This document shows, piece by piece, positions 10,513 through 22,876 of a DNA stretch of 64,000 bases. Source of the stretch: Phaseolus vulgaris (lineage: Eukaryota; Streptophyta; Magnoliopsida; Fabales; Fabaceae). Under the pieces are notes generated by a model. The model searched no databases. It was not told where the DNA came from and saw only the letters and a list, made by a program, of their open reading frames with translations. Every line of letters starts with the position of its first letter. The first letter of the stretch is position 1. The DNA lies in NCBI RefSeq assembly GCF_000499845.2, contig NC_023749.2, positions 14,904,698-14,968,697 of the forward strand. Direction: 5' to 3'. The position numbers and the translations under genes were made by a program.

Positions 10513-11895
10513 TTCATTAATTGCTTTGACCAATCTTTGGAAAATATAAATGGTTTGTTTTATGTTTTCAAACAATAAATAGAAACATATTTGAGTTTTT
10601 CAGTTGTGACAAAATTGATTCTATGTTTTGAACATTCACATCAAGCTTTGGGTTTTCAAAGAAAGTGGAATAGGATTACAATTGTATTGATTTCAGTTTT
10701 TACTATGAACAAGTGTAATCCCTTCTCAACCTACTGTATTTCTGGTGTTGTGTTGCCAATGAGTGTTGTGTGTTCTTGAGGTGGTCAAGATAAATACTCT
10801 TGGTGTGTTTTGCCAAAGGGAGTGTGTTTCTTGAAGGGTTCAAGGTCACTACTTTGGTGGTGTGTGTGTTGTAATCTGGTTTGATTGCTTAGTGGATTAC
10901 CCAGTGGTTTTCTAGGGACTGGATGTAGCTTTTGGCTTAAGAGTGAACCAGTATAAATTGTTGGTGTATCTCTCTCTTACTCTGAACTCATTTAATTCTA
11001 TTTTTAAGCTTTAATGGTATAAACAACCGATTGTTCGAAGAAACAACCAATTGTTTTTCTGTTGCTTTGCTGTTTAAATTTCTTGTATTCTTGGCTAACT
11101 TGATTCTTGTTTTGGATTCACACAAATAATTTTGTTAAACCTAAAAAAGTTTCCAAAAACCTCTCTTAAACAATTCACTCCCCTATCGTTTAAGGCCATA
11201 TATTCTAATAGATTGGAGCGAAAACCCTAACCCTAGTCAAAACAAGAATTCTGTTCAAGGTGAGAATTTTGTTCACAGTTTCTTGTACCTGCATCCCAGT
11301 GAAAATTCTGCTACACCCCTTTATGTCTCCTGTTCTTGATTCCACAAATTACCATTCTTGGAGTCACTCGGTTCTCATGGCATTAAGCGCAAAGAATAAA
11401 GTCGAATTCGTCAATGGTGCTGCTCCCCAACCTTCAGAGACCGATTCTTCTTTCTCATCCTGGACAAGATGCAACAACATGGTAGCATCTTGGCTTGTAC
11501 ACTCGGTCTCTGTTCATATACGTCAAAGTATCATATGGATGGATAAGGCACTGGACATATGGAATGACCTCAAGGCCCACTTCTCACAAGGAGATTTATC
11601 ACGTATCTCTGATCTTCAAATGGAAGCTTCTTCACTCAATCAAGGTGACCTTTCTGTTACCAATTACTTTTCTAAACTGAGGATTATCTGGGATGAATTA
11701 GATAATTTTAGGCCTGATCTTGTATGTTCTTGTAATGTGCCTTCTGTTACTGTTCAAAGAAAAAGAGAGGATCAATCAATGCAATTTTTACGTGGCCTTA
11801 ATGACCAATGCAATAATATAAAAGCACATATTCTTCTCATGGAACTTGTCCCTACCATTACCAAATTTTTTTCTCTTGTACAACAAGAGCCTTAG
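10095..11895 (+). pseudogene. gag of the copia element, split by solo LTR C
   Basis: The N terminus (MADENND) starts at 10095, with a duplicate start at 9592, and is cut after codon 7 by the LTR. The body resumes at 11216. A +1 frameshift falls near 11318, in a C/T run. From there the UBN2-type gag is readable: DSTNYHSWS, then AKNKVEFV, WTRCNNMVASW, IWNDLKAHFSQGD, and DQCNNIKAHIL near the end. A TAG at 11893-11895 cuts it before the nucleocapsid part. The protein would form virus-like particles in an intact element; this copy is dead. Confidence 0.88.
10118..11210 (+). repeat. Solo LTR C inside copia gag
   Basis: 1093 bp, beginning TGTTGATAAAG and ending TTCTAATA, flanked by exact GATTG at 10113-10117 and 11211-11215. 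It has the same size and general plan as the 845-1949 LTR, with repeated CGGTTG/CAACCG palindromes, but is clearly diverged. A partial second copy of its 5' end (9615-10009) comes from the tandem duplication. Taking out the LTR and one GATTG leaves the gag frame continuous across the site, which confirms the boundaries. Confidence 0.9.
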
Positions 11896-11981
11896 TTTAA
11901 TAATAGTGTTCTTGTAGCTAATGTAAAAAATGTTACCCCTATTACTCCTGTTACCTCTGTTAACCACACCAATACCATTAC

Positions 11982-13600
11982 TTGTTCTTTTTTGGAAATT
12001 TGGGCCACAGTGAGAGTGTTTATTTTAAGAAAAATGGCTTTCCTGACCAAGATAACAGAGGCTCAAATTTTGGTAGTAATAAAAAGGTTTGTACTTACTG
12101 CAACAAAATTGGTCATACTATTGATGTTTTCTACAAGAAACATGGGTACCCTCTCGGGTATAGATCTCAGTATGGTAAGTCTTCTCAATCCAACAACATC
12201 TCCACTACCATTCAAGAAGAAAATTCTGGTAATCAAGATCAAAACAAACAGAATAACAAAGGAGATTTCCGCATCACACAACATCAATACCAAATTCTTT
12301 TGGACCTTCTGAAAAATGTCAACAATTCCAACAATCAAGTTCAAGTCAACCAGGTTGGTCCTCTCTCTGCTGATCATCAAGATCAGAATTTGGCCGTCAC
12401 AAGTAATATCGAAAAGCTCCAAAATTCCAATTTTAATGAATATACTTGGATTATAGATTTTGGTGCCACTGATCACGTTTGCTTTTCTTTATCAAACTTT
12501 TCATCATATAAACATATCAAACCCATTACCATTAAGCTTCCCAATGGAAATTCTGTTATTGTTTCATGTTCTAGCACAATTTTCTTTAATAAAAATTTTT
12601 TTCTTGAAAATGTTTTGTATGTACCAGATTTCTCTTTCAATTTAATATCAATTTTTCAATTGACTGCATCCCTTAAATGTGAACTTATTTTTTCTTCCAC
12701 TGAGTGTCTGATACAGAATTCCAGAACCAAAGACAAGATTGGTACAATTGATTTTGTAGTTGGACTATACGTTTTCAATAAAACTGATAGCAGAATTATG
12801 AGTTGCACTGCAAAACAGAGCAACATTTGGAACCTTAGAATGGGTAACCCCTAAGAAGAAAGGTTAAAATTTCTGCAAACCTACTCTCCTAATATTCATA
12901 TTGATAAAAACTATGTTTGTGATACATGTCACCAAGCCAAACAAAAGAATTTTTCTTTCTTTCCTAGTAATACTAAAACTGAAGTCATAGTTGATGATTT
13001 TACTAGATACACTTGGGTTTTTCCCATGCATAACAAATCTGAAGTCAGGGCAAGTGTTCTCAGTTTTATTGCTTATGCTGAAAACCATTTTTCTACTAAG
13101 GTTAAAACCATTTGTATTGATAATGGTATTGAATTCTCTATGACTTTTTTGCATCAAAAAGAATTATACATCAAAACACTTGTATTGAAACACCTGAGCA
13201 AAATGATATTGTTGAAAGAAAACATCAACACCTTTTAAATGTCACACGTGACTTGCTTTTTCAATCTAATCTTCTGCTATTTTTTGGTGTTTTGCTGTAC
13301 AACATGCTAGCTTCCTTATTAATTGTATGCCTACTCCACTGCTTAATAATGCTACGCCTTATGAGAAATTGCATAAAAAGCTTTGTGATATTTCCTCCCT
13401 TCGTGTTTTTGGGTGTCTATGTTATTCTTCAACTATTCTTGCTCACAGAAGAAAACTGGACAATCGTGCTGTTCCAGGCGTTTTCCTTGGTTTCAAACCA
13501 AACACAAAAGGTTTTTTTTTGTTTCTAAACCTTAAAAACCATAAGACAGATTTATCAAGAAATGTTATTTTTTTTATGAAAACTCTTTTCCTTACCATTC
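11982..13600 (+). pseudogene. copia nucleocapsid, protease and integrase, broken
   Basis: A first knuckle-like segment (GNLGHSES) has lost its cysteines; a second (CTYCNKIGHTIDVF) has lost its last Cys. The protease active site reads DFGATDH near 12455 where DSGATDH is usual. The pre-integrase motif reads NLRMGNP in place of a HLRLGHP-like sequence, so a zinc-binding His is lost, although CDTC is present near 12920. In the integrase core the segment with the first catalytic Asp is missing: the sequence jumps to VIVDDFTRYTWVF near 12996. The second Asp (IDNGIEF) and the Glu (IVERKHQ) are still visible, the latter in another frame near 13210. The core C terminus (LRVFGCLCY, LDNRAVPGVFLGF) follows at 13327-13560. 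Confidence 0.88.
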
Positions 13601-13837
13601 AAATCATATTCAAAATAATGACTCAAATAGTCTTTCTTTACCTATTCCTCAACACTATGCCCAGACTCATGATGATATTCATATGCAAATTGAAAATATT
13701 GTTGATAATATTACTGATGATGTTTTTGAGACTGACACTAATGTTGAGCAAAATGAGACTACAACTACACCTCCTAGAAGATCTAACCACAGCAGAAGAC
13801 CCCCCCCTCCCCCCCCATTTATCTTAAAGATTTTGAT

Positions 13838-15465
13838 GTGCCAAACATCAACAACAATGTTGTAAGTACCAAACATTCAATTCTATCAAAGTTTTTCAAA
13901 AATACAATACTGTTAATGTTTTCTACTGAGGAACCTCACAACTATGAGGAAGTTGTACTACATCCACCTTGGATCCGTGTTGTGAAGGAGGAACTGCAAG
14001 CGCTTCAAGATAATGGGACATGGTTCTTGACTACACTTCCAGCTGGAAAATCAGCAATTTGGTGTAGATGGGTTTACAAAATCGAGCAACATGCAAATGG
14101 TTCCATTGAACGTTATAAAGCCCGATTGGTAGCAAATGGATACAACCAAATTGAAGGACTGAACTTTTTAGACACTTTTGCTCTTGTAGCAAAGTTGACT
14201 ACCCTACGTCTACTTCTTGCTCTAGCCGCAACCCAAAATTGGACACTCAAGCAACTTGATGTGAACAATGCCTTCCTACATGGAGACTTAGATGAAGAAG
14301 TTTACATGCAATTGCCTCCAAGCTTTCACACTTCTTCTCCCAATCTTGTTTGCCGCCTAAAAAGTCCCTTTATGGTCTCAAAAAAACAGGTAGACAATGG
14401 TATGCCAAACTCTCAAATTTCTTAGTTTCACACAATTATAAAATTTCCACTGCTGACCACTCTTTATTTTTGAAACATGATGGCAAACACACCACAAAAC
14501 TCTTGGTCTATGTGGGTGACATTATTCTCACTAGGAATAATCCTATGGAGATATCTGCTATCATTAGTCTGTTACACGATTTTTTTCACATTAAAAACCT
14601 TGATGATTTAAGTTATTTTATGGGCATTGAAGTTGCTCGCAATGCCACTGATATCCTCTTAAATCAGCGCAAATATATTTTAGATATGCTCAAAGACACT
14701 GGTATGCTGGGATGTGCTCCTGCTCCTACACCAATGTTGCACAATGTCAAGCTCTCAACTACATAAGGCACCCCACTTGATGATGTAGAATCCACTGCAT
14801 ATAGACGACTAATTGGACGCCTTATTTATCTTACCAACACACAGCCTGCTATTTCTTTCTCTGTCAATCATCTCAGCCAATTTGTCTCACACCCAACTAA
14901 TGAACATCACCAAGCAACAATGCGCATCCTTCGTTATCTCAAAAGAACTCCTGGCACAGGTATCTTCTTAGACAGTCAATCTCTTATTCAATTAAAAGCA
15001 TATAGTGATTCTATTTGGGCTACATGCCCTGAAACTCGCAAATCCATAACTGGTTTTTCTGTGTATTTGGGGGAGTCACTCATCTCTTGGAAGTCCAAGA
15101 AACAATAGACCATATCTAGGAGCTTCTTTGAGGCATAATACTGTGCTCTTGTTGCAACCATTTGTGAGATTCAATGGATAACATACTTGCTACAAGATTT
15201 ACGCATTCAACATCTACAACTAGCTCTTCTCTACTGTGATAATCAAGTTGCCATCCAAATTGCTAATAACCAAGTCTTCCATGAGCGTACCAAGCACATT
15301 GAGATCGAATGTCATGTTGTCAGGGAGAAACTTAATGCTAGCCTACTCAAACTGCTTCCAATCTCTTCATCCCTACAAGCAACAAACTTCTTCACCAAGC
15401 CCCTTCCTGTTGCTCAATTCAATATCTTATTTTCCAAGTTAGGAATGAAGAACATGTACTCTTAG
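13838..15465 (+). pseudogene. copia reverse transcriptase and RNase H, broken
   Basis: Reverse-transcriptase blocks run in family order: NGTW, KARLVANGYNQ, LKQLDVNNAFLHGDL, then after a frameshift between 14350 and 14390 KKSLYGLKKTGRQWY. The catalytic YVDD reads YVGD near 14510, so one metal-binding Asp is gone. The remaining connection and RNase H domains stay in one frame with stops at 14764, 15106 and near 15136. That last stop replaces the codon after a key acidic position in the FFEA..YCAL segment. KAYSDSIWA, SWKSKK and HIEIECHVVREK are recognisable. The C terminus ends 13 bases before the 3' LTR. Confidence 0.92.
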
Positions 15466-15477
15466 CTTGAGGGGGGC

Positions 15478-15791
15478 TGTTAAAATATTATAAGTTTTTT
15501 TTTAAGCTTTTTTCTTTTGGGCTTCTAGGCCAATTGGGCTTTCCCTTTTCTGTTTTTCTATTGTATGCAATGTGCCCTACTTTTTATTCACACCACATGT
15601 ATATAAACCCCTTTTAGGGTTTTTTTGTAATACTTTTTTTTTCAAAATTAATGATACTATTCCCTCCTTCTTTTCTTTCACGCAGTACTCCATCCCTCCT
15701 CCCTATTCTTCATATCTCGAAGCCCTCTTTCTCTTTACTCTTTGTAAATGTCACAATTACATTAAAATACTCATATGGTGTTTCTCTGATA
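15478..15791 (+). repeat. 3' LTR of the copia element
   Basis: 314 bp, matching 9094-9411 with scattered substitutions; the purine tract GAGGGGGG lies just upstream at about 15469-15476. Confidence 0.9.
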
Positions 15792-15951
15792 CAATTCCCT
15801 CACCAACGATGCTTTAGTGATCACAACAATGAACGTCCTTCACTCTTGGGTTGGTGTTCGATGAAGGGCTCCTTGAAGGTGAAGCTTCCACTGCCTCAAT
15901 AAACACAAAATGACGCTCAAAGAAGAAAGAGTTTCAAACAGTAACTGCTGT

Positions 15952-16768
15952 TAGGGATGGCAAAGCGGGCCAGCCCGCCCCGCGCTTGGCCCGCAAAAAT
16001 GCGGGACGGGTTGGCCCGCCCCGCAAAGTTATTGCGCGCTATAATTCCCGACCCGCCCCGCATAAGAGCCTGCCCGCGTTCTTTTTTTTTTAAAATTAAA
16101 TATTTATTTTTTTACATTTTGTTATTAAAAATTGTCAAATTAAACCTATATATTTGTTATTATCAAACCTAATTTTTTTTCCTTCCTTTTCAAATATAGT
16201 CAAACATCAAAACTTAAGATAAATATCAAATATCACTATTCTTCCACTTCCAAAACATTAAAAATACCTAATTCCAAAACATTAAACATAAACATTAATT
16301 CAAAAACATTAAACATAAACATTATTGACATTCTTCCATTTCAATAACATTGGATGCCACCTTAGTAGAACCTTCCTCCATTTTTTCATAATTATAATCT
16401 TCTCCGTCATCTGCATATATTAAAACAATGACAATTAATTAATTAATTTTTCATAAAAATAATACAATAAAAATACCCTCTGCTTACTTCTCCTTCTCTG
16501 ACTGGTGTCTTGCTCCTTTATCGTGTTTGAAATCGATTTAATTGGCATGACCCAGTTTAGGTTGCCCTGCTGCTACTAAGTGCCAATATTTTTTTCTTGC
16601 GGGTTTGAGGGCCAGCCCACCCCGCCCCGCTACTGGCCCGCGCGGGTTGCGGACTAATGCGGGGCGGGCTAATGCGGGTTAGCGGGTTGAAAAGGTCATC
16701 CCGCCCCGCGTTTTTTACCTGCGGGCCGCGGGCCGGCCCGCACGGTCCGTCCCGCTTTGCCATCACTA
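15952..16768. mobile_element. Non-autonomous hAT element
   Basis: The ends are inverted: TAGGGATGGCAAAGCGGG at the left and its near-perfect reverse complement at the right (one mismatch in the first 18). An exact 8-bp duplication ACTGCTGT flanks it (15944-15951; 16769-16776), the hAT hallmark. Both ends are very GC-rich with overlapping GCGGG/CCCGC runs that could form strong hairpins; the centre is AT-rich. On the minus strand near 16320-16420 a short acidic reading frame ending in a stop could be the C-terminal tail of an ancestral transposase. No catalytic domain remains. Confidence 0.92.
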
Positions 16769-16776
16769 ACTGCTGT

Positions 16777-19104
16777 GGGTTGGATGCTGGATTGAGTGCA
16801 CATTTAACTTAACCTAATTTTTATTTCGTTAAGAGTACTTTAATTGTTTCATATAAACAATTGGGTCGAGTCAAAATTGATTAGATGGAAAAAGAATCAA
16901 CCATTTAAATATTGGTGGAAGTTCAAGTGAAGAATATCAATGGAAGCCCAAAAAAAAAAAAGGTTAAAAAAATAAAGCAATCCACAATTTTAAGTTTACA
17001 TTAATTGAAATAAAATATGACGCATTTATTGCATAAACGCGAGAGATCTTAGCAGATTACACACCATATGAATTTATTAATAATGATATTAATTTATTTC
17101 ATGAATATTTATGCACCTTGAAAGCAAAAAAAAAAAAAAAAAAGTATATTATTATTCTTGTCGGCAAGGTGTTGTTTTCTTAGGTCTTGGTTTCATTTGT
17201 TTGGTGCAGGCATCAATGTTAATGAGTGACCCACAAAAATGATAAACAGAGTGAATATTGTAATAGTGGTTGTGGTTGTTTTAGGAACAATTGGTTGGAC
17301 TTTACCCAATTAATCAATTTTCAAACCTAATATTCAGTTAAACCACGTTTTTCATGCATCTATGATATGAACTTTTTCAATCTCTAATTTTTCATCACAA
17401 TAAAAATAATATCTTTCTAAATATTTCCACAACCGCAATAAAACAAAAATATGTAAATCTAATATAAAACAACAATTTTCCAAAAAAAAATAAAAAATCC
17501 ATGTAAAAGTATGTCTAGATGGTACCTTTCTAGATTGATTTGTCTAAAATTGTTAAGCATACTCAATAATTTGAAGCATTAGATTTAAAAATAAAAAAAA
17601 TATATAGAAGAGATCAAACTCCACCAGTATAATTTTCAATAAATATTATATTATTCAATATTTGTCTGTTGAACATTTCCTTTTAACTTAAAGTTAGTTT
17701 TTTTTTACACAAATCATATATGTATATATAACTTTACATTAATATAAATTATTTGATGTTTGATTTATATAAATAAAAAATTGATCTTATATATACATAT
17801 ATTTTAAATTATAATATGAACTATTTTAACATTTTATTATTATAGTTTAATTTTATTAAATTCAATATAAAAATTACTATTATAAAATATATAATTTAAT
17901 AATTAGATTGATAAAACTTATTTTTATGTAGAATTATTGGCTATATAATTTTTAACAAAGTTATACTAGTTTATTTTAATAAAAAAAATACTAACTCTAA
18001 TAAATATAAAACAAAAACAGTAGAAGTCTATCGAAGATATTATTAAAAATTAAAAATGGTTCATATCAATATATTAAATTGCAAAAAAAATAGGTCTGTT
18101 TCAACCGACTTGGTATTTATAAAAATATATTTGTATAAAAAAGTATTCAGTTTTGTCTTTATAAAAAGTATTTAGTTTGTCTTTATCGAATTGTCTTTAT
18201 CAAATTGTCTTTATAAATGTGTAGTTTTATAATAATACGGTTCAAACTTTTTTTTCTCATACGTTTAAAATGTGTAATTATTATTTTTTATATAAATAAC
18301 AAAATTAAACTAAAAAAAATATAAAACGAAGTGTGCAAGTGGTCATGGTTAAAGGTAACCTTTTTACAAAATATACACACATTTTGCTCCTTTCTTCTCA
18401 TTTGGTCACTGATACTTCTAAGTACACTTAAATAACTTTTTAATTCATCATAAATTTAGAAATTGTGTTTAATTCTATAAAGCTTTTTAACATAATGGTA
18501 GTTGATTTTTATATATATTTAATTTGTTGTTATTAAGTTTTATTATCTTAGTAATGATATTACTCTTGTCATTAATTCTCAATATCAATTTCAATGATGA
18601 ATTCGATATAGCGAGGCATTTGTCTAGGTAGTAAGGGCTATATATCTTTCATTTTTAATAATTTAGATCCCTATCATTTGAAATCTAATTAAGAGTGTAA
18701 AAACTTACACCAGAGGAAAATAATTAAATAGAGATAAGAAAATAATCACAAAAACTAATTTTTTTAATCTTTAAAATAATATCTAATTTAATCAATATAG
18801 TGACTAATTATTTTTTGTCTCTAAAATTAGTTTATATTTAATGACTTTCTTGTAATGTTATTTTCTCATGTTTATACCTTCGCTTTCACATAAGGTGAAA
18901 TATTAAAAACAATTAGGGTTATCAAGTTGTATTAGTTTTCAATTTTGGTTTTAGTCTATATCGTATTTATGTTTTATCTTATATAAATTTTTTATCAATT
19001 GATTGTCTTATATATATATGATAACAATTTTTAAGAAATATAAATAAGTTATTTTATCGAAATAACTGTGATCGTTTAATGTAGAAGTATCCAAATAACA
19101 ATTT
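16777..19104. other. AT-rich intergenic DNA
   Basis: Long A/T runs, short poly(A) tracts and no ORF with a recognisable family. The only structure identified is the MITE fragment at 18745-18862. Confidence 0.6.
18745..18862 (+). repeat. Fragment of the CACTA-type MITE family
   Basis: The segment matches the right half of the MITE at 33398-33779, including the blocks around TATAGTGACTAATTATTTTT and GTCTCTAAAATT and the end near GACTTTCTTGTA. The left half is absent. Confidence 0.65.
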
Positions 19105-19978
19105 ATATAGCAATTTACCAGAGTAAGAAAAGAGAGATTCATAGAGAAAGATTTATACTTGTTCACTTTTAATCAATAGTCACATCCAGTCCTCAGTTAA
19201 CCATTGAGAATTCACTAAGTAATCAAAACCAAATTACACAACACCAAGAATGTTGATCTTGAACCCCTCAAGAACACACAACACTCTTAACAACACCACA
19301 GTTTTTAGAAACACTATCTGAAACACACAATACAAATTAGAAAAAAGAAATAAAATACATCTGGACTTTACAAAGTCGTAAAGCAATGAAACAAAAAACC
19401 ATAGATTCCTACTTCACACACAAGCAATGATTGAAGATGACAAGATTGATTCTCAAAGTTTTTTGATCTTTCTCTTGAAAAACATTTTCAATAATTCTCT
19501 CTTCTCATTTTTTGAAATGATCATAAACGAAACTTTATATAGGCTTTAGAAAGAGGTTAAAATAGTTTGATCATTAATTGAAAACTTTTTAAAGCATTTA
19601 AAAGCAATTTGAAAACCATAACAAAATTCTATTAAAAACACTTGATTGATTTTCAAAAACAAACTGATTGAATTTTTTCTTTCTGTTAAAGATTACACAT
19701 GAAACAACCAGTTCATTTATCGAAATAATTGATTGTTTTTGCTTTACAAAAAAGACAAAAGAAAAAAAAATCATTTTTAAATCCTTTTAAAAATAATAAG
19801 TGAAATTCAATTGGTTGTCACGATAAATCAACTGGTTGAAAAACTTGTTGTAATGACCAGACTTTGAACACAAGTTTTTTCAATTGATTTAAAACACAAA
19901 CGAACTAATTAAAATCAACACAAATTTTAGAAAAAAAAACATTAAAAAGAGATTTAGAATCATATGAGCTTGGATCAT
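19105..19978 (-). repeat. LTR fragment, minus strand, LTR-C type
   Basis: Read on the minus strand, the order of blocks follows LTR C at 10118-11210: an opening TGATCCAAGC, CGGTTG-like motifs, a stretch giving GTGTTGTGTGTTCTTGAGG, then ACTGGATG and a TCTCTCTTTTCTTACTC stretch. It breaks off at 19105 where LTR C continues for about 220 bp, so it is truncated. Confidence 0.7.
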
Positions 19979-19989
19979 GTAATGGAACA

Positions 19990-20830
19990 AAGTGCGTAGA
20001 GCCCAGTTCTCGAAGTTTGGACATCGGCATTTGCAACAAGCAAGTCAGCTCGGTCGTTGGGTCGAGAACAAGGGGCTACATGTTTCGGCTCAAGTATGTC
20101 CATACTATCTCTCGTTCATGCATTGGTATAATCTTTTGCATATAACGCCTGGTAGGTCTGTGGAAGTCTGTTAAATGGGCCTAGGGGTGCATATAGTGCA
20201 TTTGGGTCTAGTATAAGTAAAACGTACTCTATCAACTTAAGCCCAAGTGCGTTAGGGTTTGATAGAACATTGGCATATAGGACACATAATAACATATGCA
20301 TGGTACTATAATGCACATAACATGGAAATGTATGTGAAAACAGATTTGATCCTGGGGAACGATACCCAAATGGGTATCCAGGTGGTTGTTCTGTTAAGTT
20401 TTGATACACTCCTAGGAGATAAGATTCTGCGCAACTGTGCTGTTAAGATTACACACACTGAAGCGGGATCTTCTCCCATTGAATATGTTCTTACTCGAGA
20501 TAAGATTCTCGTAACAGAAGTTGTTATCGCAAGAGGTAACCTAGCGACACTCTATAAAAGGGACTCAAGATCCCTGGTTACGGTACGTTGTTTCTAATGC
20601 TTAACTAACACTTTACTAAGCATTAAATTAGATACTTCTTGTTTATTATAGCCCTGTACTGACTTGACCGACAGAGTGCGACCGGCCGTCATGGCGCCCT
20701 CTGTCTTAACAGGAACAACATCCAAACATTAAGGAAAGCACGAGTTCCACCACAAGACAGACGGAGTTCGAGCTCGCCTACAAAAGTCTACCAACGACCA
20801 AGTCAACCGGCAGGAACAAATCATAATTAG
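19990..20830 (+). repeat. Probable gypsy LTR remnant
   Basis: A TATA box (CTATAAAAGG, 20552-20561) is followed about 90 bp on by a segment ending CTGACTTGACCGACAGAGTG, the sort of ending seen in the R/U5 part of several plant gypsy LTRs. The internal ORF at 20259-20597 has no family features. Boundaries are uncertain. Confidence 0.5.
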
Positions 20831-22876
20831 ATGTAAATTAATAACTCAAAATCTACTAAACTACACACACAAAACAATAAGTTCTTCAGGTCTTCAAAGC
20901 TGAATTTGAAAATCATCAAAGCAACCTTGTTCAACAAACTTTACAGATAAAGAAACTATTTGAATAGTAAGTAATTAGTTAAAGACAAAAAAAAACACAT
21001 TAAAGCTAAAGTTTTAGCATCTAACAAATTGAAGATGAAGATCAAAATGACAGATTACTACTTTAATAAGGATAGTTAATGGGACATTGGACAATGATTA
21101 CTACTTTAATAATGGACTCATCAATACATGAGATGAAGATGGTGCTTGATGGGAAAGGAGTACATGTATCAATTTTCAACGGTAAAAAACAAAGAAGTTA
21201 GATTCTCCTTTATCATACAAATAGATAACACTAGTGCGTCGTAGATATAAAAACAAAACAAATCAAAAAGCAGAAAATTAAAAGCAACATACACTCATGT
21301 TGTCGTGTAATTGAAATTTGGCTCCAACGTCATGGCGCGTACACATATATACAAATACATTTGACAATGAAGAAAAGTAACTCGAGTTTCAAAATTGGAT
21401 TATCATCTTAACAAATTCTTTTAGTGCATGTTAATTTAGAATATTTGTTTGGAAAACTATTTGTTTGATTAACAAAACAATATTTCATAGCAAATAGAGT
21501 GGTTTACTAAGGAGTTTATTTGAATATATCGTCTAAAGTTTTTTAGAATGTTACTTCATGTAATGTCAGAGTTTAGAAAATATAAATTTCTAATTGTTTC
21601 TTTTGTTCTTCTTTATTTTATTCGAATATCTACTGTGTTAAAAAAAAATCCGTAAAATTTACTCTTTTTTATATAAAAATTTTCATGTTAGGCATCACTA
21701 TGTAACTCTGTAAAATTCACTCTTACTCATGAAATGCATTATTTCCTTATAATACAAATTATAATATAAATTAATTTACATGATTTCATTCCATTTAATA
21801 GAAATATTAAAATAAAATAAAATAAAATAAAATATAAAATTATTATACTAATAGTTAAGATAATGAATTTAAGTCTCACCTAAAGTTTGTAAAATGTTTA
21901 TATATCTAGATTGAATTTAATTAGAAACAAAAACTTGTTAAAAATATGGCTCGACAAATATAAATTATTAATATATTAGTTTTTATTAGTGAAAAACTTA
22001 AACTCTCAATGTATATCTTTCATTTCCTTCCACATTTATCACTTATATATCATTTATTACATATCATATTAAATTAATTGAATACATTTGATAAGATTGG
22101 AAAAGTTGAAGGAAGAAACATACAAGTTAAAACAAATAAGTCCCCATTGGTTGGACCATGCATTTACATGAAATGAAATGGGATTGCTACGTGCAATTTG
22201 AAGAAAGAAAAAGACAAAAAAACATGGGGTTTTTGGAAACCCCTACTTATTCCTTATTTTCGTAGCTGCAAGGTGCAATTATATTTTGCACGAATCAATC
22301 CCATTAATGCTAAAAATTAATAATAGAGAAAGTAGGAGAGAAAAGAAAAACAAGGTGAAAATAATCTTATTTAATTTAAAGAGAGTAAAAAAATAAATAA
22401 GTGAGAACAAATAAAAAAATATTTATTTATAATAATAATTATTGATATTTTATTTATTTATTTATTAATATTTAAAAAAATAAAACAACAATGTAAATAA
22501 AACATAGAAAGTATTGCAAAAGGTTGATGCGATCCGTTATGTAAACGAAATTAGTGAAATAAAATTTTGCATTATAACGAATTATGATTAGATTATGTTG
22601 TTAACAATATTTTTGCACTTTCTTTTGTAAAATGATAAAGAAAATGTAAGTCCACTTTCATTAGTTGAATATATAAGTTTGTACAAGTAACCATTTTTAA
22701 ATATATAATTTGTGTTTAGATATTTATGAAATAATTTTTTTAATGGTGTAATGGTATGTTGTCTTGATTAAAATGAATGTTTACAATTGAAAGAACCCAT
22801 CCTAAAGGTGTAAGAACACTATCACTAAAAGACTTATATACGTTTTTCACTTATTTAAGAGTGTTTATCTTTATTG
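20831..22876. other. AT-rich intergenic DNA
   Basis: No recognisable gene or bounded element. A short AAAAT repeat lies near 21810-21835. Confidence 0.55.

Larger units (their letters stand above)
9094..15791 (+). mobile_element. Degenerate copia retrotransposon, full length
   Basis: LTRs of about 316 bp (9094-9411; 15478-15791) start TGTTAAAATATTA and end TGATA. A primer site TGGTATCAAAGC directly follows the first, and a purine tract GAGGGGGG precedes the second. The flanks CAAGT (9089-9093) and CAATT (15792-15796) look like a 5-bp duplication with one mismatch. The order gag, protease, integrase, reverse transcriptase, RNase H is that of Ty1/copia. Every domain carries frameshifts, stops or lost catalytic residues. 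A solo LTR and a tandem duplication lie at the start of gag. Confidence 0.93.

Noticed and set aside
11222..11236. Telomere-like CCCTAA repeats
   Set aside because: Only two units, and they lie inside the copia gag reading frame (Asn-Pro-Asn-Pro codons).
12063..12476. 137-residue minus-strand ORF
   Set aside because: Antisense of the copia nucleocapsid and protease region; no family features.
20259..20597. 112-residue plus-strand ORF
   Set aside because: Lies across the TATA box and body of a probable LTR remnant, and no recognisable domain is present.
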